DNA from: Caproicibacter sp047833665 | GTDB lineage: Bacteria > Bacillota > Clostridia > Oscillospirales > Acutalibacteraceae | Assembly: GCA_047833665.1 (NCBI GenBank) | Contig: CP181261.1 | Coordinates: forward strand, 2,046,001 to 2,110,000 | DNA: 64,000 bases | Direction of reading: 5' to 3' | Shown here: piece after piece, positions 8,352 through 17,389 of the stretch | Layout of the letters: each line of letters opens with the position of its first letter | Numbering within the stretch: position 1 is the first letter of the stretch | Program-made: the position numbers and the translations under genes | The notes under the pieces: generated by a model | What the model was told of the DNA's origin: nothing | The model's database searches: none | The model's input: only the letters and a program-made list of their open reading frames with translations

Positions 8352-9146
8352 CTATCGGTTTTGCTGCTGCAAAATATCCGCTATAAACTTTTTCTTTTTC
8401 TTCTTTTTTTCAGGCTTTACTTTTTTGCCTTTGAATTTCAAAGCCGCCTTATAGCTTTTTTGAAGTTCTTCGCTCAACTGTGAACGTACAGTTTCTACAG
8501 CACTTTCCCCATCGATGCCGTTGAGTATCACAATTGTAATAATGGATCTCACATCCATATCGCCTGAAACATACATATCATTCAGCAGTTGACAGCAACG
8601 GGCAATACGGGACTTTTCGGCCGGATTGTTCACAAGAGCATTAATCTTAGGAAGGAGCTTTTCCCTTGCAAACGTAACCGCACGGACATCCCCATACATG
8701 GATTTCTCCGCATTCAGTTCGTCCTTCAGTTCCGGGAACACCCCCACAAACCGGTTGAAAAAAAACAGCGGATCAACATTGCTGTCATCGTCTTTTTTCC
8801 GTTTTCTCCGTGTTTTAACTGCCGCTGTCTGTTTTGGGCCCGTCAAGGTCTCCATAAAATCATTTGCAATGCTCTGTGCCTGTGCGGGGGTATCGGTTGC
8901 CGGATCATAAAGCCACATGGCAAGAGACTTCCATTTGCCGTCCGGTTTTTCGCCGTCCATGTCGCAGGTGCGCAAACTGAAACGTTTCTCTTTTTCTTGA
9001 TACAGAACACTGTAGGCATTTCCTTTTCCAAGAAAGAGAACCTCGTGCCCATTCTTCTGTGCTTCGCCTTCCGTTCTGCGATATCCACGCCCGCTCAGAG
9101 CGGTTTCCACGCCGCCGGCTACTATCTCAAATGCTTTTTGATCCAT
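8352..9146 (-). CDS. Hypothetical protein with Lys-rich segments
   Basis: 264 residues, cytoplasmic by appearance (no signal peptide or membrane helix). The first ~100 residues look like a small alpha/beta domain, a basic linker lies at about 111-118 (KTRRKRKKDDD), the middle (about 120-225) is helical, and the end carries a run of seven lysines close to the C terminus. Start ATG at 9146 behind GGGAGTG. Single gene between the rpmG promoter and ddl, oriented away from ddl. Family not recognised; the two basic clusters could suit nucleic-acid or ribosome contact, but that is only a guess. Confidence 0.7.
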   Translation of the reverse strand: MDQKAFEIVAGGVETALSGRGYRRTEGEAQKNGHEVLFLGKGNAYSVLYQEKEKRFSLRTCDMDGEKPDGKWKSLAMWLYDPATDTPAQAQSIANDFMETLTGPKQTAAVKTRRKRKKDDDSNVDPLFFFNRFVGVFPELKDELNAEKSMYGDVRAVTFAREKLLPKINALVNNPAEKSRIARCCQLLNDMYVSGDMDVRSIITIVILNGIDGESAVETVRSQLSEELQKSYKAALKFKGKKVKPEKKKKKKKFIADILQQQNR

Positions 9147-9172
9147 ACTGGTCGCTCACTCCCGATATCTTA

Positions 9173-9300
9173 AGACTTTCCGTTAGACTTTCCGTTCCAT
9201 TTTGTACCTGAAAGCAGTAATTATACTTGATTATACTACATAAACTTTTGTTTGTCACCATACAAATTCATTAGGTCTATATTTCGTGTCTATATTTCGC
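9173..9300. repeat. Two short tandem duplications upstream of ddl
   Basis: A 12-bp unit is repeated head to tail at 9173-9184 and 9185-9196. A different 13-bp unit is repeated at 9275-9287 and 9288-9300 with one base changed. Both lie in the 290-bp gap before ddl and do not overlap the predicted promoter. Confidence 0.8.
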
Positions 9301-9312
9301 TAAAATAAGCGA

Positions 9313-9341
9313 TTGCGTACGCGGCAGCTATGTGCTATCAT
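9313..9341 (+). promoter_or_regulatory. Putative sigma-A promoter for ddl
   Basis: TTGCGT (9313-9318), 17-bp spacer, TATCAT (9336-9341), about 97 bp before the ddl start. Reasonable match with correct spacing; not distinctive. Confidence 0.45.
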
Positions 9342-9437
9342 AAGTATTTGTAATATTCTGTTTGCACAAAGCCTACTTGCCGGAATAATGCTGGTCTGCA
9401 CCACTGATAAACAGGTGCTGCAATGGAGGATGAAGGA

Positions 9438-10502
9438 ATGAACCGTAAAAAAATCGCTGTCTTATTCGGAGGCTGTTCTTCTGAACATGAGGTATCCTGT
9501 GTTTCTGCCTATTCTGTTCTGAACAACTTGTCCAAAGAAAAATATGAAGCCTACCGCATTGGAATCACGAAAGATGGGCGGTGGTATTTGTATAACGGTC
9601 CGTTAGAAGCTATCCCGGACGGAAGCTGGGAACAAAGCGAACAGAAATGTACCGCATTCCTTTCACCCGACCGCAGCGTGGGAGGACTCGTGGTGTACAA
9701 AGGCGACAAAACAGAGGTTTTACCGGTGGACTGCGTTTTCCCCGTTTTGCACGGAAAAAACGGCGAGGACGGAACTATGCAGGGTCTTTTACAGCTTTCC
9801 GGACTGCCGTTTGTTGGGTGCAGCACCTTAAGTTCTGCCATCTGCATGGATAAAGCGGTTGCGCATACACTTTTGGCAGGCGTCGGCATCAAGCAAGCGC
9901 AGTATCTTTGGTTTTATTATCCGCGTTATCTGGAAAAACCTGATAAAGTCCGCTTAAAAATCAGCGCAAGACTCGGTTTCCCGGTTTTTGTGAAACCGGC
10001 AGCCTCCGGTTCTTCCGTCGGTGTCAGCCGCGTTACATGTGAAGAAGAATTAGATGACGCAATCCGCCTTGCAGCCACCGAAGGGGATAAGATTCTAGTT
10101 GAGGAAGCGATTTCCGGCCAAGAGGTTGAATGCGCGGTGCTTGGCAATGAAAATCCGGAGGCAGCCGCCAAGATCGGCGAAATTGCCGCTTCCGCTGCTT
10201 TCTATGACTATAACGACAAGTATAAATCGGGGAAATCCAAGCTCTATATTCCCGCTCATTTATCCGAAGAAGTGAGTCAGGAACTGCGCTCCATTGCTGT
10301 TAGAGCTTACCGCACGCTTGGATGCCGCGGTTTCGCACGTGTGGATTTCTTCGTCCGGAACAACAAAGAAATTTTGCTCAATGAGTTGAATACAATTCCG
10401 GGGTTTACACCAATCAGCATGTATCCGAAGCTTTGGGAAGCATCCGGGCTTTCCTATAGTGCGCTTCTGGATCGCCTGATTGACTTGGCACTGGAAAAAT
10501 AA
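9438..10502 (+). CDS. ddl: D-alanine--D-alanine ligase
   Basis: 354 residues. ATP-grasp enzyme that joins two D-alanines for peptidoglycan precursors. The ATG at 9438 is chosen because GGAGG lies eight bases upstream; a frame-matched ATG at 9423 overlaps that site. Visible: N-terminal LFGGCSSEHEVS, the ATP-binding FVKPAASGSSVGVSRV stretch, the FYDYNDKY loop, and the metal-binding end RVDFF...LNELNTIPGFT. The FYDY..KY loop is that of D-Ala-D-Ala ligases and not of the VanA type. Single gene followed by ywiB after 127 bp. Confidence 0.94.
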   Translation: MNRKKIAVLFGGCSSEHEVSCVSAYSVLNNLSKEKYEAYRIGITKDGRWYLYNGPLEAIPDGSWEQSEQKCTAFLSPDRSVGGLVVYKGDKTEVLPVDCVFPVLHGKNGEDGTMQGLLQLSGLPFVGCSTLSSAICMDKAVAHTLLAGVGIKQAQYLWFYYPRYLEKPDKVRLKISARLGFPVFVKPAASGSSVGVSRVTCEEELDDAIRLAATEGDKILVEEAISGQEVECAVLGNENPEAAAKIGEIAASAAFYDYNDKYKSGKSKLYIPAHLSEEVSQELRSIAVRAYRTLGCRGFARVDFFVRNNKEILLNELNTIPGFTPISMYPKLWEASGLSYSALLDRLIDLALEK

Positions 10503-10629
10503 TAAAAAATAGATTAAGTAGGTAATTAGCAGACCGTATTTCAACGGATCTGTGGATCTGTTACTAAATAAACGGAAGCTGAACGATACCATAAGATCAC
10601 TGAGTATATAGGAGTGTAGGAGTGCTGGA

Positions 10630-11091
10630 ATGCAGGAAAATTATTTGATATCGATCAAAGGCAGGCAAAAAGTGGACAACGAAACCGGAGAAGTGGAACT
10701 GACAACGCTCGGTTCCTATGTTCGGCGGGGCGACAGCCGATATATTGTATATAAAGAGTACACTTCCGAAGACAAAACCAAAACACGCACGTCCATTCTA
10801 AAAATAGACGGTGAAAACATAGTGACGCTGATGCGCGGCGGCGAGGATAACACCCGACTGATTTTAGAATGCGGCAAACGTCACCTGTGCCAATATGGCA
10901 CCGAATTTGGAAGCATGATGATCGGCGTTTTTACCAGCCGTGTTCAGTCGGAACTCACTGACATGGGCGGAAGGCTGGAAGTAAGCTACACGCTGGATAT
11001 CAATTCCAACCTTTCAAGTCAAAATGAGATTTTCATCACCATCAAGGAGGCCAACAGTAAGGATGTCAAAGCTAACGTTACAGGCAACTGA
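10630..11091 (+). CDS. DUF1934 (YwiB-like) beta-barrel protein
   Basis: 153 residues, soluble. The sequence fits the small DUF1934/YwiB family of calycin-like beta barrels, and the position directly before argS is the same as in Bacillus subtilis, which supports the call. The function of the family is not established. ATG at 10630. Its last 29 bp overlap the start of argS, and the argS ribosome site lies inside this gene, so the two are translationally linked. Confidence 0.8.
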   Translation: MQENYLISIKGRQKVDNETGEVELTTLGSYVRRGDSRYIVYKEYTSEDKTKTRTSILKIDGENIVTLMRGGEDNTRLILECGKRHLCQYGTEFGSMMIGVFTSRVQSELTDMGGRLEVSYTLDINSNLSSQNEIFITIKEANSKDVKANVTGN

Positions 11092-12757
11092 TCAATTAAA
11101 AAATGCTATCCGTACCGCCATGCAGACAGCGATTCAAAACGGTTCCCTGCCCGAGGCTCCTCTGCCCGATTTTACCGTTGAAGTGCCGGCAGACCACGCG
11201 CATGGGGACTGGGCAACCAACGCCGCCATGGTTGGTGCGAAAAATTTCCGCCTGCCGCCGCGTAAAATCGCCCAAGCAATTGCAGATAACATCAACCTCA
11301 CCGGCACCTATTTTAAGCGAGTGGAAATTGCTGGACCCGGTTTTCTGAATTTTTTCTATGACCCGCGTTTTTATTGCGATGTGCTGAGAGATGTGATTGC
11401 CTGCGGTGACAATTACGGCCGCAGCAATTTTGGAAATAAAGAAAAAGTCATGGTGGAATTTGTTTCTGCCAATCCGACCGGTCCAATGCATATGGGCAAC
11501 GCCCGCGGCGGCGCACTGGGCGACTGTCTTGCTGCGGTGCTCGACGCCGCCGGATACGATGTCACCCGCGAATTTTACGTCAATGACGCAGGAAATCAAA
11601 TTGAAAAATTTGGTGCTTCGCTGGAGGCACGCTACCTGCAAATTTATCTTGGCGAAGATGCCGTAGAATTTCCGGAAGACGGTTATCAGGGCGACGATAT
11701 TCGTGAACGCGCACGGGAATTTGCAGACTTAAACGGCGATCGATATGTAAATGCGGATTCGGCGGAACGCCGCGATGCCCTTGTCAAATTCGCACTGCCA
11801 AAAAATATCGATAAAATGAAAGCGGATTTGGAAAAATACCGCATCTTTTACGATGTCTGGTTCCGTGAAAGCACCATTCACGAGGACGGCGAACTGCAGG
11901 AAACAATCGATATTTTGAAAAAACGCGGTATGACTTATGAGAAAGATGGTGCTCTGTGGTATCGTGCCACAGCACTCGGTGCGGAAAAAGACGAGGTGCT
12001 GGTTCGGCAAAATGGACATCCCACATATTTTGCAGCGGACATCGCCTATCATCGAAATAAATTTGCAAAACGCGGCTTTGACAGAGTCATCGACGTTTGG
12101 GGTGCCGACCACCACGGCCATGTGGCCCGCATGAAGGGCGCGATGGATGCCATAGGACTGGACGGCAGTAAGCTGGACGTTGTTTTAATTCAACTGGTTC
12201 GTTTGGTTCGCGGCGGAGAAGTCGTCCGTATGAGCAAGCGCACCGGCAAAGCCATAGGCCTTTCCGATCTTTTGGACGAAGTATCCGTAGACGCCGCACG
12301 TTTTTACTTTAACCTGCGGGAAGCCACTTCACAGATGGATTTTGACTTGGATTTAGCTGTTCAGCAGGATTCTCAAAACCCGGTTTATTATGTTCAGTAC
12401 GCACATGCACGAATTTGCAGTATTCTGAAAAATCTGGCTGCCGAAGGGATTTTCCCCCGCGATTGCACAGATGAGGAATTGGCGCTTCTCAATTCACCGG
12501 AAGAAATCGAGTTAATTCGCCATCTGTCTTCGTACACGGGAGAAATCATCGCCGCAGCACAGAATTACGACCCTGCGCGGATTACCCGTTATGTCATTGA
12601 ACTGGCAACCCTGTTCCACAAGTTTTATAATGCCCGCAGAGTCAAAGGCGAAGCAGAAAGCCTAACCGCTGCCCGGCTGTTACTCTGCCGCGCCACTGCC
12701 ATAGTACTTCGCAATGTGCTTTCCATGTTTAAAATTACGGCTCCCGAAAGTATGTGA
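11063..12757 (+). CDS. argS: Arginyl-tRNA synthetase
   Basis: 564 residues, class I synthetase that charges tRNA-Arg. The start is the ATG at 11063 (AAGGAGG at 11044-11050), giving an N terminus MSKLTLQATDQL; an open frame reaches back to 11024 but without support. Seen: the N-terminal additional domain, the HIGH-type motif in ANPTGPMHMGNARGG, the KMSKS-type motif MSKRTGKAI, and a helical anticodon-binding C terminus. Overlaps ywiB by 29 bp. Confidence 0.96.
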   Translation: MSKLTLQATDQLKNAIRTAMQTAIQNGSLPEAPLPDFTVEVPADHAHGDWATNAAMVGAKNFRLPPRKIAQAIADNINLTGTYFKRVEIAGPGFLNFFYDPRFYCDVLRDVIACGDNYGRSNFGNKEKVMVEFVSANPTGPMHMGNARGGALGDCLAAVLDAAGYDVTREFYVNDAGNQIEKFGASLEARYLQIYLGEDAVEFPEDGYQGDDIRERAREFADLNGDRYVNADSAERRDALVKFALPKNIDKMKADLEKYRIFYDVWFRESTIHEDGELQETIDILKKRGMTYEKDGALWYRATALGAEKDEVLVRQNGHPTYFAADIAYHRNKFAKRGFDRVIDVWGADHHGHVARMKGAMDAIGLDGSKLDVVLIQLVRLVRGGEVVRMSKRTGKAIGLSDLLDEVSVDAARFYFNLREATSQMDFDLDLAVQQDSQNPVYYVQYAHARICSILKNLAAEGIFPRDCTDEELALLNSPEEIELIRHLSSYTGEIIAAAQNYDPARITRYVIELATLFHKFYNARRVKGEAESLTAARLLLCRATAIVLRNVLSMFKITAPESM

Positions 12758-12790
12758 GCCGTTTAGAAATGCAGGTGTAAAAGAAAAAGC

Positions 12791-13963
12791 ATGAACTTAC
12801 TTGACCGGCTTCCGCTTCTGTTGGATCCGATTCCCGATTTCCACGCCGCCGGACTACCGGCAGGTGTAGAAAATGAACTGTGGCTTGCGGAACACCCTGA
12901 CAACACAAAAAACCTGCTGAAAGAGTTTCTTCAGGCCGGAGCGCAGGTTCTAAGCGCCCCCACAGCAGCCGCCAATCGCTTCTGCCTTGCGGCGTGTGAC
13001 ATTACCGGTCTAAACCGCAGCCTGATAGAACTTGCACGGAGCGCTGCTGAGCCCGGAACTCCCGTTTGCGGCGTAGTAGGGCCCAGCGGACTCTTTGTCC
13101 CGCCGCATGGAGAATCGGATTTTGATGACATTTACGACGGATACCGCGAGCAAATTCGGGCACTAGCCAAAGCAGGAGCGGATTTTCTGATTTTAGATAG
13201 CCTGCAGTCTCTTTCGGATCTGCGAGCCGCCCTGCTTGCCGCACGCACAACCTCTCTGCCAGTCATCGCCCTGATTTCCACAGACTCGAGTGGACACACG
13301 ATGACCGGCGGGAGGTTTCTGCCTATCCTTATCACACTGCAGGCCATGGGTGCGGATGCAGTTGGCTTAAGCTGCCCTGCAAATCCCGAATTGGCAAAAC
13401 AGTTTATTCAGGCTCAACAGCATACCGCTGTACCGTTTGCTGTTCGACTGGAAACCGGCAATCTGTCCCCTAAGGACTTGGCAGAAACCGCACTGGTATT
13501 TTTGCAAGCGGGTGTCAGAATCTTAGGCGCAGGTATCGGTGCCGGACCGGAACACGTCCGTGCTTTGGCTCAAACCATGCAAAAATTCGGCTCCCCCGAA
13601 TTACCGGAGGAGCCGGACTGCGATGCCGCCGCCATTGAACAGGAAGCATTTTTCCTCGGCGACGATATTATTCTAAGCGAACCGATCCGTTGCACAAGTT
13701 CCCTTGAGGACGATTTGATTGACTTAGATGATGAGCAGGTCACTGCTGCTCTGGTTGATATAACGAGTATGGATGATGCGGTTCTTCTTGGAGAAGTCAG
13801 CGGAATGACTCGGCTGCCAATTGCCGTACATGCAGACAATCCCACCATATTAGATGCTGCTCTGCGGTATTTTCAGGGACGGCTTATCATTGATTCCAAC
13901 TGCCAGATAGACCGCGATATCCTTGAACCGCTGGCTGCAAAATACGGAGCAATTATTTATTAG
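12791..13963 (+). CDS. Degenerate homocysteine S-methyltransferase / MetH N-terminal-like protein
   Basis: 390 residues. Residues ~1-270 resemble the homocysteine-binding barrel of MetH-type methyltransferases. That family binds zinc through one Cys and a later Cys-Cys pair in a GGCCGTTPEH context. Here the first Cys is kept (C195), but the pair is replaced by Gly248-Ile249 in LGAGIGAGPEH. Residues ~335-390 look like the very start of the MetH pterin-binding barrel (VHADNPTILDAAL ... LAAKYGAIIY) and then stop. No cobalamin domain follows. Normal methyl transfer to homocysteine is therefore unlikely; it may be a regulatory or scaffold relic. Starts 33 bp after argS with a weak ribosome site; its end overlaps the convergent small gene by 11 bp. 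Confidence 0.65.
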   Translation: MNLLDRLPLLLDPIPDFHAAGLPAGVENELWLAEHPDNTKNLLKEFLQAGAQVLSAPTAAANRFCLAACDITGLNRSLIELARSAAEPGTPVCGVVGPSGLFVPPHGESDFDDIYDGYREQIRALAKAGADFLILDSLQSLSDLRAALLAARTTSLPVIALISTDSSGHTMTGGRFLPILITLQAMGADAVGLSCPANPELAKQFIQAQQHTAVPFAVRLETGNLSPKDLAETALVFLQAGVRILGAGIGAGPEHVRALAQTMQKFGSPELPEEPDCDAAAIEQEAFFLGDDIILSEPIRCTSSLEDDLIDLDDEQVTAALVDITSMDDAVLLGEVSGMTRLPIAVHADNPTILDAALRYFQGRLIIDSNCQIDRDILEPLAAKYGAIIY

Positions 13964-14189
13964 CCGTTTGCTCCGTTTTCTGCTCAGCGCCGTCCCGAGA
14001 ATTTGATTCATACATCCACTCATCCCAGCTAAGAAAGCTAAGACACAGCGAAGCGATGCCGAAAAAGCAGGCAATCACGCCGGTTGTCAAAGCCCAGTTC
14101 ATGATTCCGAACGGACCGATTACCATGGAAATCATTGCAAAAACCAACCCAATATCGAAAAAGAGCATGGCAAGTCTTTCGTTGCTCAT
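13953..14189 (-). CDS. Small two-helix membrane protein coupled to rsmA
   Basis: 78 residues with two hydrophobic helices (about 7-27 and 33-53) and a polar, acidic C-terminal tail. The ATG at 14189 overlaps the rsmA stop in an ATGA junction, and GGAGG inside the end of rsmA supplies the ribosome site, so the two are translationally coupled. Family not recognised. The 3' end overlaps the convergent methyltransferase-like gene by 11 bp. Confidence 0.7.
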   Translation of the reverse strand: MSNERLAMLFFDIGLVFAMISMVIGPFGIMNWALTTGVIACFFGIASLCLSFLSWDEWMYESNSRDGAEQKTEQTANK

Positions 14190-15043
14190 CTGTTTTCCTC
14201 CAGTCTATTTGAAAGTGCCGCCAACTGATCAAGAGTTAGCTGCTCTGCACGGGCTGTCGGAGGGATATTCGCATCATTTAGTGCTGTAAGCACAAGACTT
14301 TTTCCCAACCCCAGCCCCGAAGATACCGAATTTAAAATCGTCTTGCGCCGTTTGCCGAATGCCGCGCGGACAAGGGTGAAAAACGCTTTTTCACTCTTTA
14401 CTTGTACCGGAGGTTCCCGAAGCACATCCAGCCGGATAACAGCAGAATCCACATTGGGCTGCGGATAGAACGACGTACGCGGTACCTCGAAAAGGATATG
14501 CGGTTGAGCATAGTAACGAACGGCAGCACTCACAGCTCCGCACATTTTGCTGCCCGGCGGCGCACACAGGCGCTGTGCTGCTTCCTTTTGCACCATGACC
14601 GTTAAAGAGCTGACAGGCAGACGCTCCTCGAGAAACCGCATCAGCACAGGGGATGTGATGTAATAGGGCAGATTTGCACACACCGCGGTTTCCATCTCAC
14701 CGAATTGCTCCCGCAGCAGTTTAGCAAGATCCAGTTTGAGAACGTCCCCTTGCACGAGCCGCACATTGGAACACCCGCTCAGCGTTTCTTCCAGCACGGG
14801 AAACAAGCTTTGGTCCAGCTCAATGGCCACCACCTTGCCTGCCCGAACGGAAAGTTCTCGGGTTAAGACGCCAAAACCGGGACCGACTTCCAGCACACCT
14901 TTGCTTTTATCCACGCCGCAGGCTTGAGTCATACGCGGACAAACGGACGGATCAATTAAAAAATTTTGTCCCAAAGATTTTGAAAAGCGGAATCCGTGCC
15001 GTTTTAGTACGGATTGTATCGTTGCAAGGTCCGTCAGCTCCAT
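14186..15043 (-). CDS. rsmA: 16S rRNA (adenine1518-N6/adenine1519-N6)-dimethyltransferase
   Basis: 285 residues, KsgA/Dim1 family. It dimethylates two adjacent adenines in the 3' hairpin of 16S rRNA late in small-subunit assembly, using S-adenosylmethionine. Evidence: the N-terminal SLGQNFLIDP, the SAM-binding EVGPGFGVLT near residue 52, and the catalytic NLPYYITSP near residue 125. ATG at 15043 behind GGAGG. It is followed by a coupled small membrane protein. Confidence 0.95.
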   Translation of the reverse strand: MELTDLATIQSVLKRHGFRFSKSLGQNFLIDPSVCPRMTQACGVDKSKGVLEVGPGFGVLTRELSVRAGKVVAIELDQSLFPVLEETLSGCSNVRLVQGDVLKLDLAKLLREQFGEMETAVCANLPYYITSPVLMRFLEERLPVSSLTVMVQKEAAQRLCAPPGSKMCGAVSAAVRYYAQPHILFEVPRTSFYPQPNVDSAVIRLDVLREPPVQVKSEKAFFTLVRAAFGKRRKTILNSVSSGLGLGKSLVLTALNDANIPPTARAEQLTLDQLAALSNRLEENR

Positions 15044-15074
15044 TATTATAAATCCTCCAGTTATTTTCTTGATT

Positions 15075-15083
15075 ATTATATCA
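15075..15083 (-). promoter_or_regulatory. Extended -10 promoter of rsmA
   Basis: Minus strand TGATATAAT (15083-15075), a TGn extended -10 with a perfect TATAAT, about 31 bp before the rsmA ATG. No good -35, which an extended -10 can tolerate. Confidence 0.5.
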
Positions 15084-15139
15084 TATCCATTGCTGAAATT
15101 CTAATTGCAAAACATCACAATTCGTTGGGAGGGCTTTTG

Positions 15140-15628
15140 ATGAAACGCACCGACAAAGCAAATTATTATCTTGACATCGCAGAAACAGTAGCGGAGCGCG
15201 GCACATGCCTGCGGCGCAACTTCGGCGCAATTATCGTCAAAAACGACGAAATTGTTTCCACAGGATATACCGGCGCCCCGCGCGGACGTAAAAACTGCAT
15301 TGATACCGGTGTTTGCGTGCGGGAAACGCTGAAAGTTCCCCGCGGTGAACGCTATGAGCTGTGCCGCTCTGTACATGCGGAAATGAATGCCATCATCAGC
15401 GCTTCTCGCCGGGACATGATTGGCTCAACTCTGTATCTGGTGGGCCGTGAGGCGGCTTCAGGCGATTATGTGGCAAATCCCGCTCCGTGTTCCCTATGCA
15501 AGCGCATGATTATCAATGCGGGAATCATCCGTGTTGTCGCGAGGAACTCCGCCACCGATTTTACCGTGACGGACGTGCAAGACTGGGTGGAAAATGATGA
15601 ATCCCTAGTAGGCAAATTGGGATATTAA
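15140..15628 (+). CDS. dCMP deaminase (ComEB-like)
   Basis: 162 residues. Zinc-dependent deaminase of the cytidine/deoxycytidylate family, expected to turn dCMP into dUMP for thymidylate synthesis. The ATG at 15140 follows GGGAGGG; the open frame upstream to 15014 has no support. Zinc and catalytic motifs are HAEMNAI near residue 79 and PAPCSLCK near residue 117. The neighbouring genes are on the opposite strand. A strong terminator follows 17 bp after the stop. Confidence 0.9.
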   Translation: MKRTDKANYYLDIAETVAERGTCLRRNFGAIIVKNDEIVSTGYTGAPRGRKNCIDTGVCVRETLKVPRGERYELCRSVHAEMNAIISASRRDMIGSTLYLVGREAASGDYVANPAPCSLCKRMIINAGIIRVVARNSATDFTVTDVQDWVENDESLVGKLGY

Positions 15629-15645
15629 ATCTAAAAAAATCAATT

Positions 15646-15678
15646 CGCGAGGAGGCCGGAAGCCGCCTCGCGTTTTTT
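15646..15678 (+). terminator. Rho-independent terminator after the dCMP deaminase gene
   Basis: 11-bp GC-rich stem with one mismatch (15646-15656 with 15662-15672) followed by six T's on the plus strand. Confidence 0.9.
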
Positions 15679-15681
15679 GTT

Positions 15682-16428
15682 TTACTGATTGCCTTCTTCC
15701 TTGTTTTCGGGATGTCCTGTTTTATCTTCACGCTTTCCAAAGGCGCGGTCGGCTGCTTCCCGTGCAAGGTCAATCAGAATTCGTTCGTTGTCGCCCTCAT
15801 CCTTTCTGGGCTTGGCGGGAATTTCGGCATAAACCTCTCCTACTTTGGAGCGCATCCAAAGTCCCGGAATAATCCGCATAGAATATCCGCAGCCCGGCTC
15901 CATCATCCAGTCATAAAATTCGGCCCGTGGTAAGCCATACGTTGCAAGGATGGACATAATCACGCCGCCGTGTGTGACAATGACAGCGGAAGTCATCCCG
16001 GAGCGCATTAATCCTTCCACGATTCTTTCAAAAGCCGAGCAGACACGCTGTGCAAATGTGGCGCCGTCCTCTCCGTTCGGCGGGGTAATCTGTTTGCCGT
16101 TCCCTGCAACCCACTGCCGAAACCGATCGTCCTGTGCAGCAATTTCCTGTGCGGTTTTCCCCTCCCAATCACCAAAATCACATTCTCGTAAATCGGGAAC
16201 CAAAATCGGCTTGGATTCGGGATATAAAATACCCATTGTTTCAGTGCACCGGCGCAGCGGACTGGAGATATACGCCTGTGCCTGCGGATACGGATGTTTT
16301 TTCATTAAAGTGCGTAGATGTTCAGCACCACGCGCAGAAAGAGGCAGGTCCGTAGAACCGATATACCTGCCTTGCTCGTTACCTTCGGTTGTCCCGTGAC
16401 GGATGAAATGAACAGTGTAGGATTTCAT
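15682..16428 (-). CDS. Histidine phosphatase (phosphoglycerate mutase superfamily)
   Basis: 248 residues from the ATG at 16428, preceded by AAAGGAGTG; the frame is open farther upstream but that part is not protein-like. The catalytic phosphohistidine motif RHGTTEGN is at 10-17, the acid residue lies in CDFGDWEGKT, and the second histidine is in VTHGG. Overall size and motifs match the broad-specificity phosphatases that include alpha-ribazole phosphatase and phosphoglycerate mutase-like enzymes. The C-terminal ~30 residues are a charged tail. The substrate cannot be named. Divergent from the XRE regulator. Confidence 0.85.
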   Translation of the reverse strand: MKSYTVHFIRHGTTEGNEQGRYIGSTDLPLSARGAEHLRTLMKKHPYPQAQAYISSPLRRCTETMGILYPESKPILVPDLRECDFGDWEGKTAQEIAAQDDRFRQWVAGNGKQITPPNGEDGATFAQRVCSAFERIVEGLMRSGMTSAVIVTHGGVIMSILATYGLPRAEFYDWMMEPGCGYSMRIIPGLWMRSKVGEVYAEIPAKPRKDEGDNERILIDLAREAADRAFGKREDKTGHPENKEEGNQ

Positions 16429-16512
16429 AAAACACTCCTTTAAAAGCCGCCCGGCAAAATTGGTCGCTATATACGGAAGAACACCGATTGCCGAAATACG
16501 ATATCTAGCGGC

Positions 16513-16541
16513 TTTACAATTTGTTATATTTATTGTATACT
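16513..16541 (+). promoter_or_regulatory. Sigma-A promoter of the XRE regulator
   Basis: TTTACA (16513-16518), 17-bp spacer, TATACT (16536-16541), 44 bp before the ATG at 16585. Good match. Confidence 0.7.
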
Positions 16542-16584
16542 TTACTTCGCGTTTATTATACCGGATTCGACAGGGGATAGTCAA

Positions 16585-17289
16585 ATGAACAGCAGTTTTT
16601 CCAGAATCATTACCTTGCTGCGCAAAGAGCGCGGCTACAGCCAAAAAAAGGCCGCCGGAGATTTAGGCATCTCCCAAGCGCTGCTCTCCCATTATGAAAA
16701 AGGAATTCGCGAGTGCGGGCTCGACTTTGTCGTACGGGTTGCAGATTACTATAATGTATCCTGTGACTACCTGCTCGGCAGAACCCTTGACCGTCATGGT
16801 ACAACAATATCTGTGGAGGATATCCCTGAACCAGACGCTGTGGGCAAGGAAAACAACCGGCGGGGCAGCCTTTTGCCTGTGCTAAACAAAAAGCTGATTG
16901 CAAATTCCCTCAACATTATCTACGGAATTCTGCAAAAGTGCGGAAACAAAGCGCTGACAATGGAGGTTTCCGCGTATTTGAATCTTGCAATTTATAGAGT
17001 ATTTCGCATGCTCTACTCCGCAAATCCCAAAAATCCACAGGGACTTTTTGCAATTCCTTTAAAGCTCAGCTCAGGACGCTCCTGCGCTGCGCAGCATATT
17101 GCGCTTTCCAATGCGGAATACCTTCTGTCCGGAAACAAAATTGATTCTATGGAAGGTGTGGACAAAAATGCCCTGCCATCCCTTTCTCAGGAAAAGATTT
17201 CCGCAGAATATCCTCTGTTTGCTTCTTCCCTGTATAACCTCATTCAAAATTCGGAAGCGCGGATGGGAGCAAAAAAACAGTCTAAGTAA
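16585..17289 (+). CDS. XRE-family transcriptional regulator with an unknown C-terminal domain
   Basis: 234 residues. Residues ~6-62 form a Cro/CI-type helix-turn-helix (LLRKERGYSQKKAA ... ISQALLSHYEKG). After a short linker, residues ~95-230 are a helical domain I do not recognise, possibly for dimer formation or a ligand. ATG behind AGGGGA. It is transcribed away from the histidine phosphatase gene and converges on the glgA-nagZ pair; a shared hairpin separates them. Its target is unknown. Confidence 0.85.
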   Translation: MNSSFSRIITLLRKERGYSQKKAAGDLGISQALLSHYEKGIRECGLDFVVRVADYYNVSCDYLLGRTLDRHGTTISVEDIPEPDAVGKENNRRGSLLPVLNKKLIANSLNIIYGILQKCGNKALTMEVSAYLNLAIYRVFRMLYSANPKNPQGLFAIPLKLSSGRSCAAQHIALSNAEYLLSGNKIDSMEGVDKNALPSLSQEKISAEYPLFASSLYNLIQNSEARMGAKKQSK

Positions 17290-17345
17290 AATTATATCAC
17301 GGTAAAAGCCGTTTGCAAGCGAAACCAGCTGAAAAATACAGATAC

Positions 17346-17381
17346 AGCCGAGCCGGGGTGCATATGCACTCCGGCTCGGCT
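17346..17381. terminator. Bidirectional terminator between the XRE gene and the nagZ-like gene
   Basis: Near-perfect GC-rich palindrome, 11-bp outer stem plus an inner GTGC/GCAC stem with one mismatch. Six T's follow on the plus side and five on the minus side. Confidence 0.85.
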
Positions 17382-17389
17382 CAACTTTT

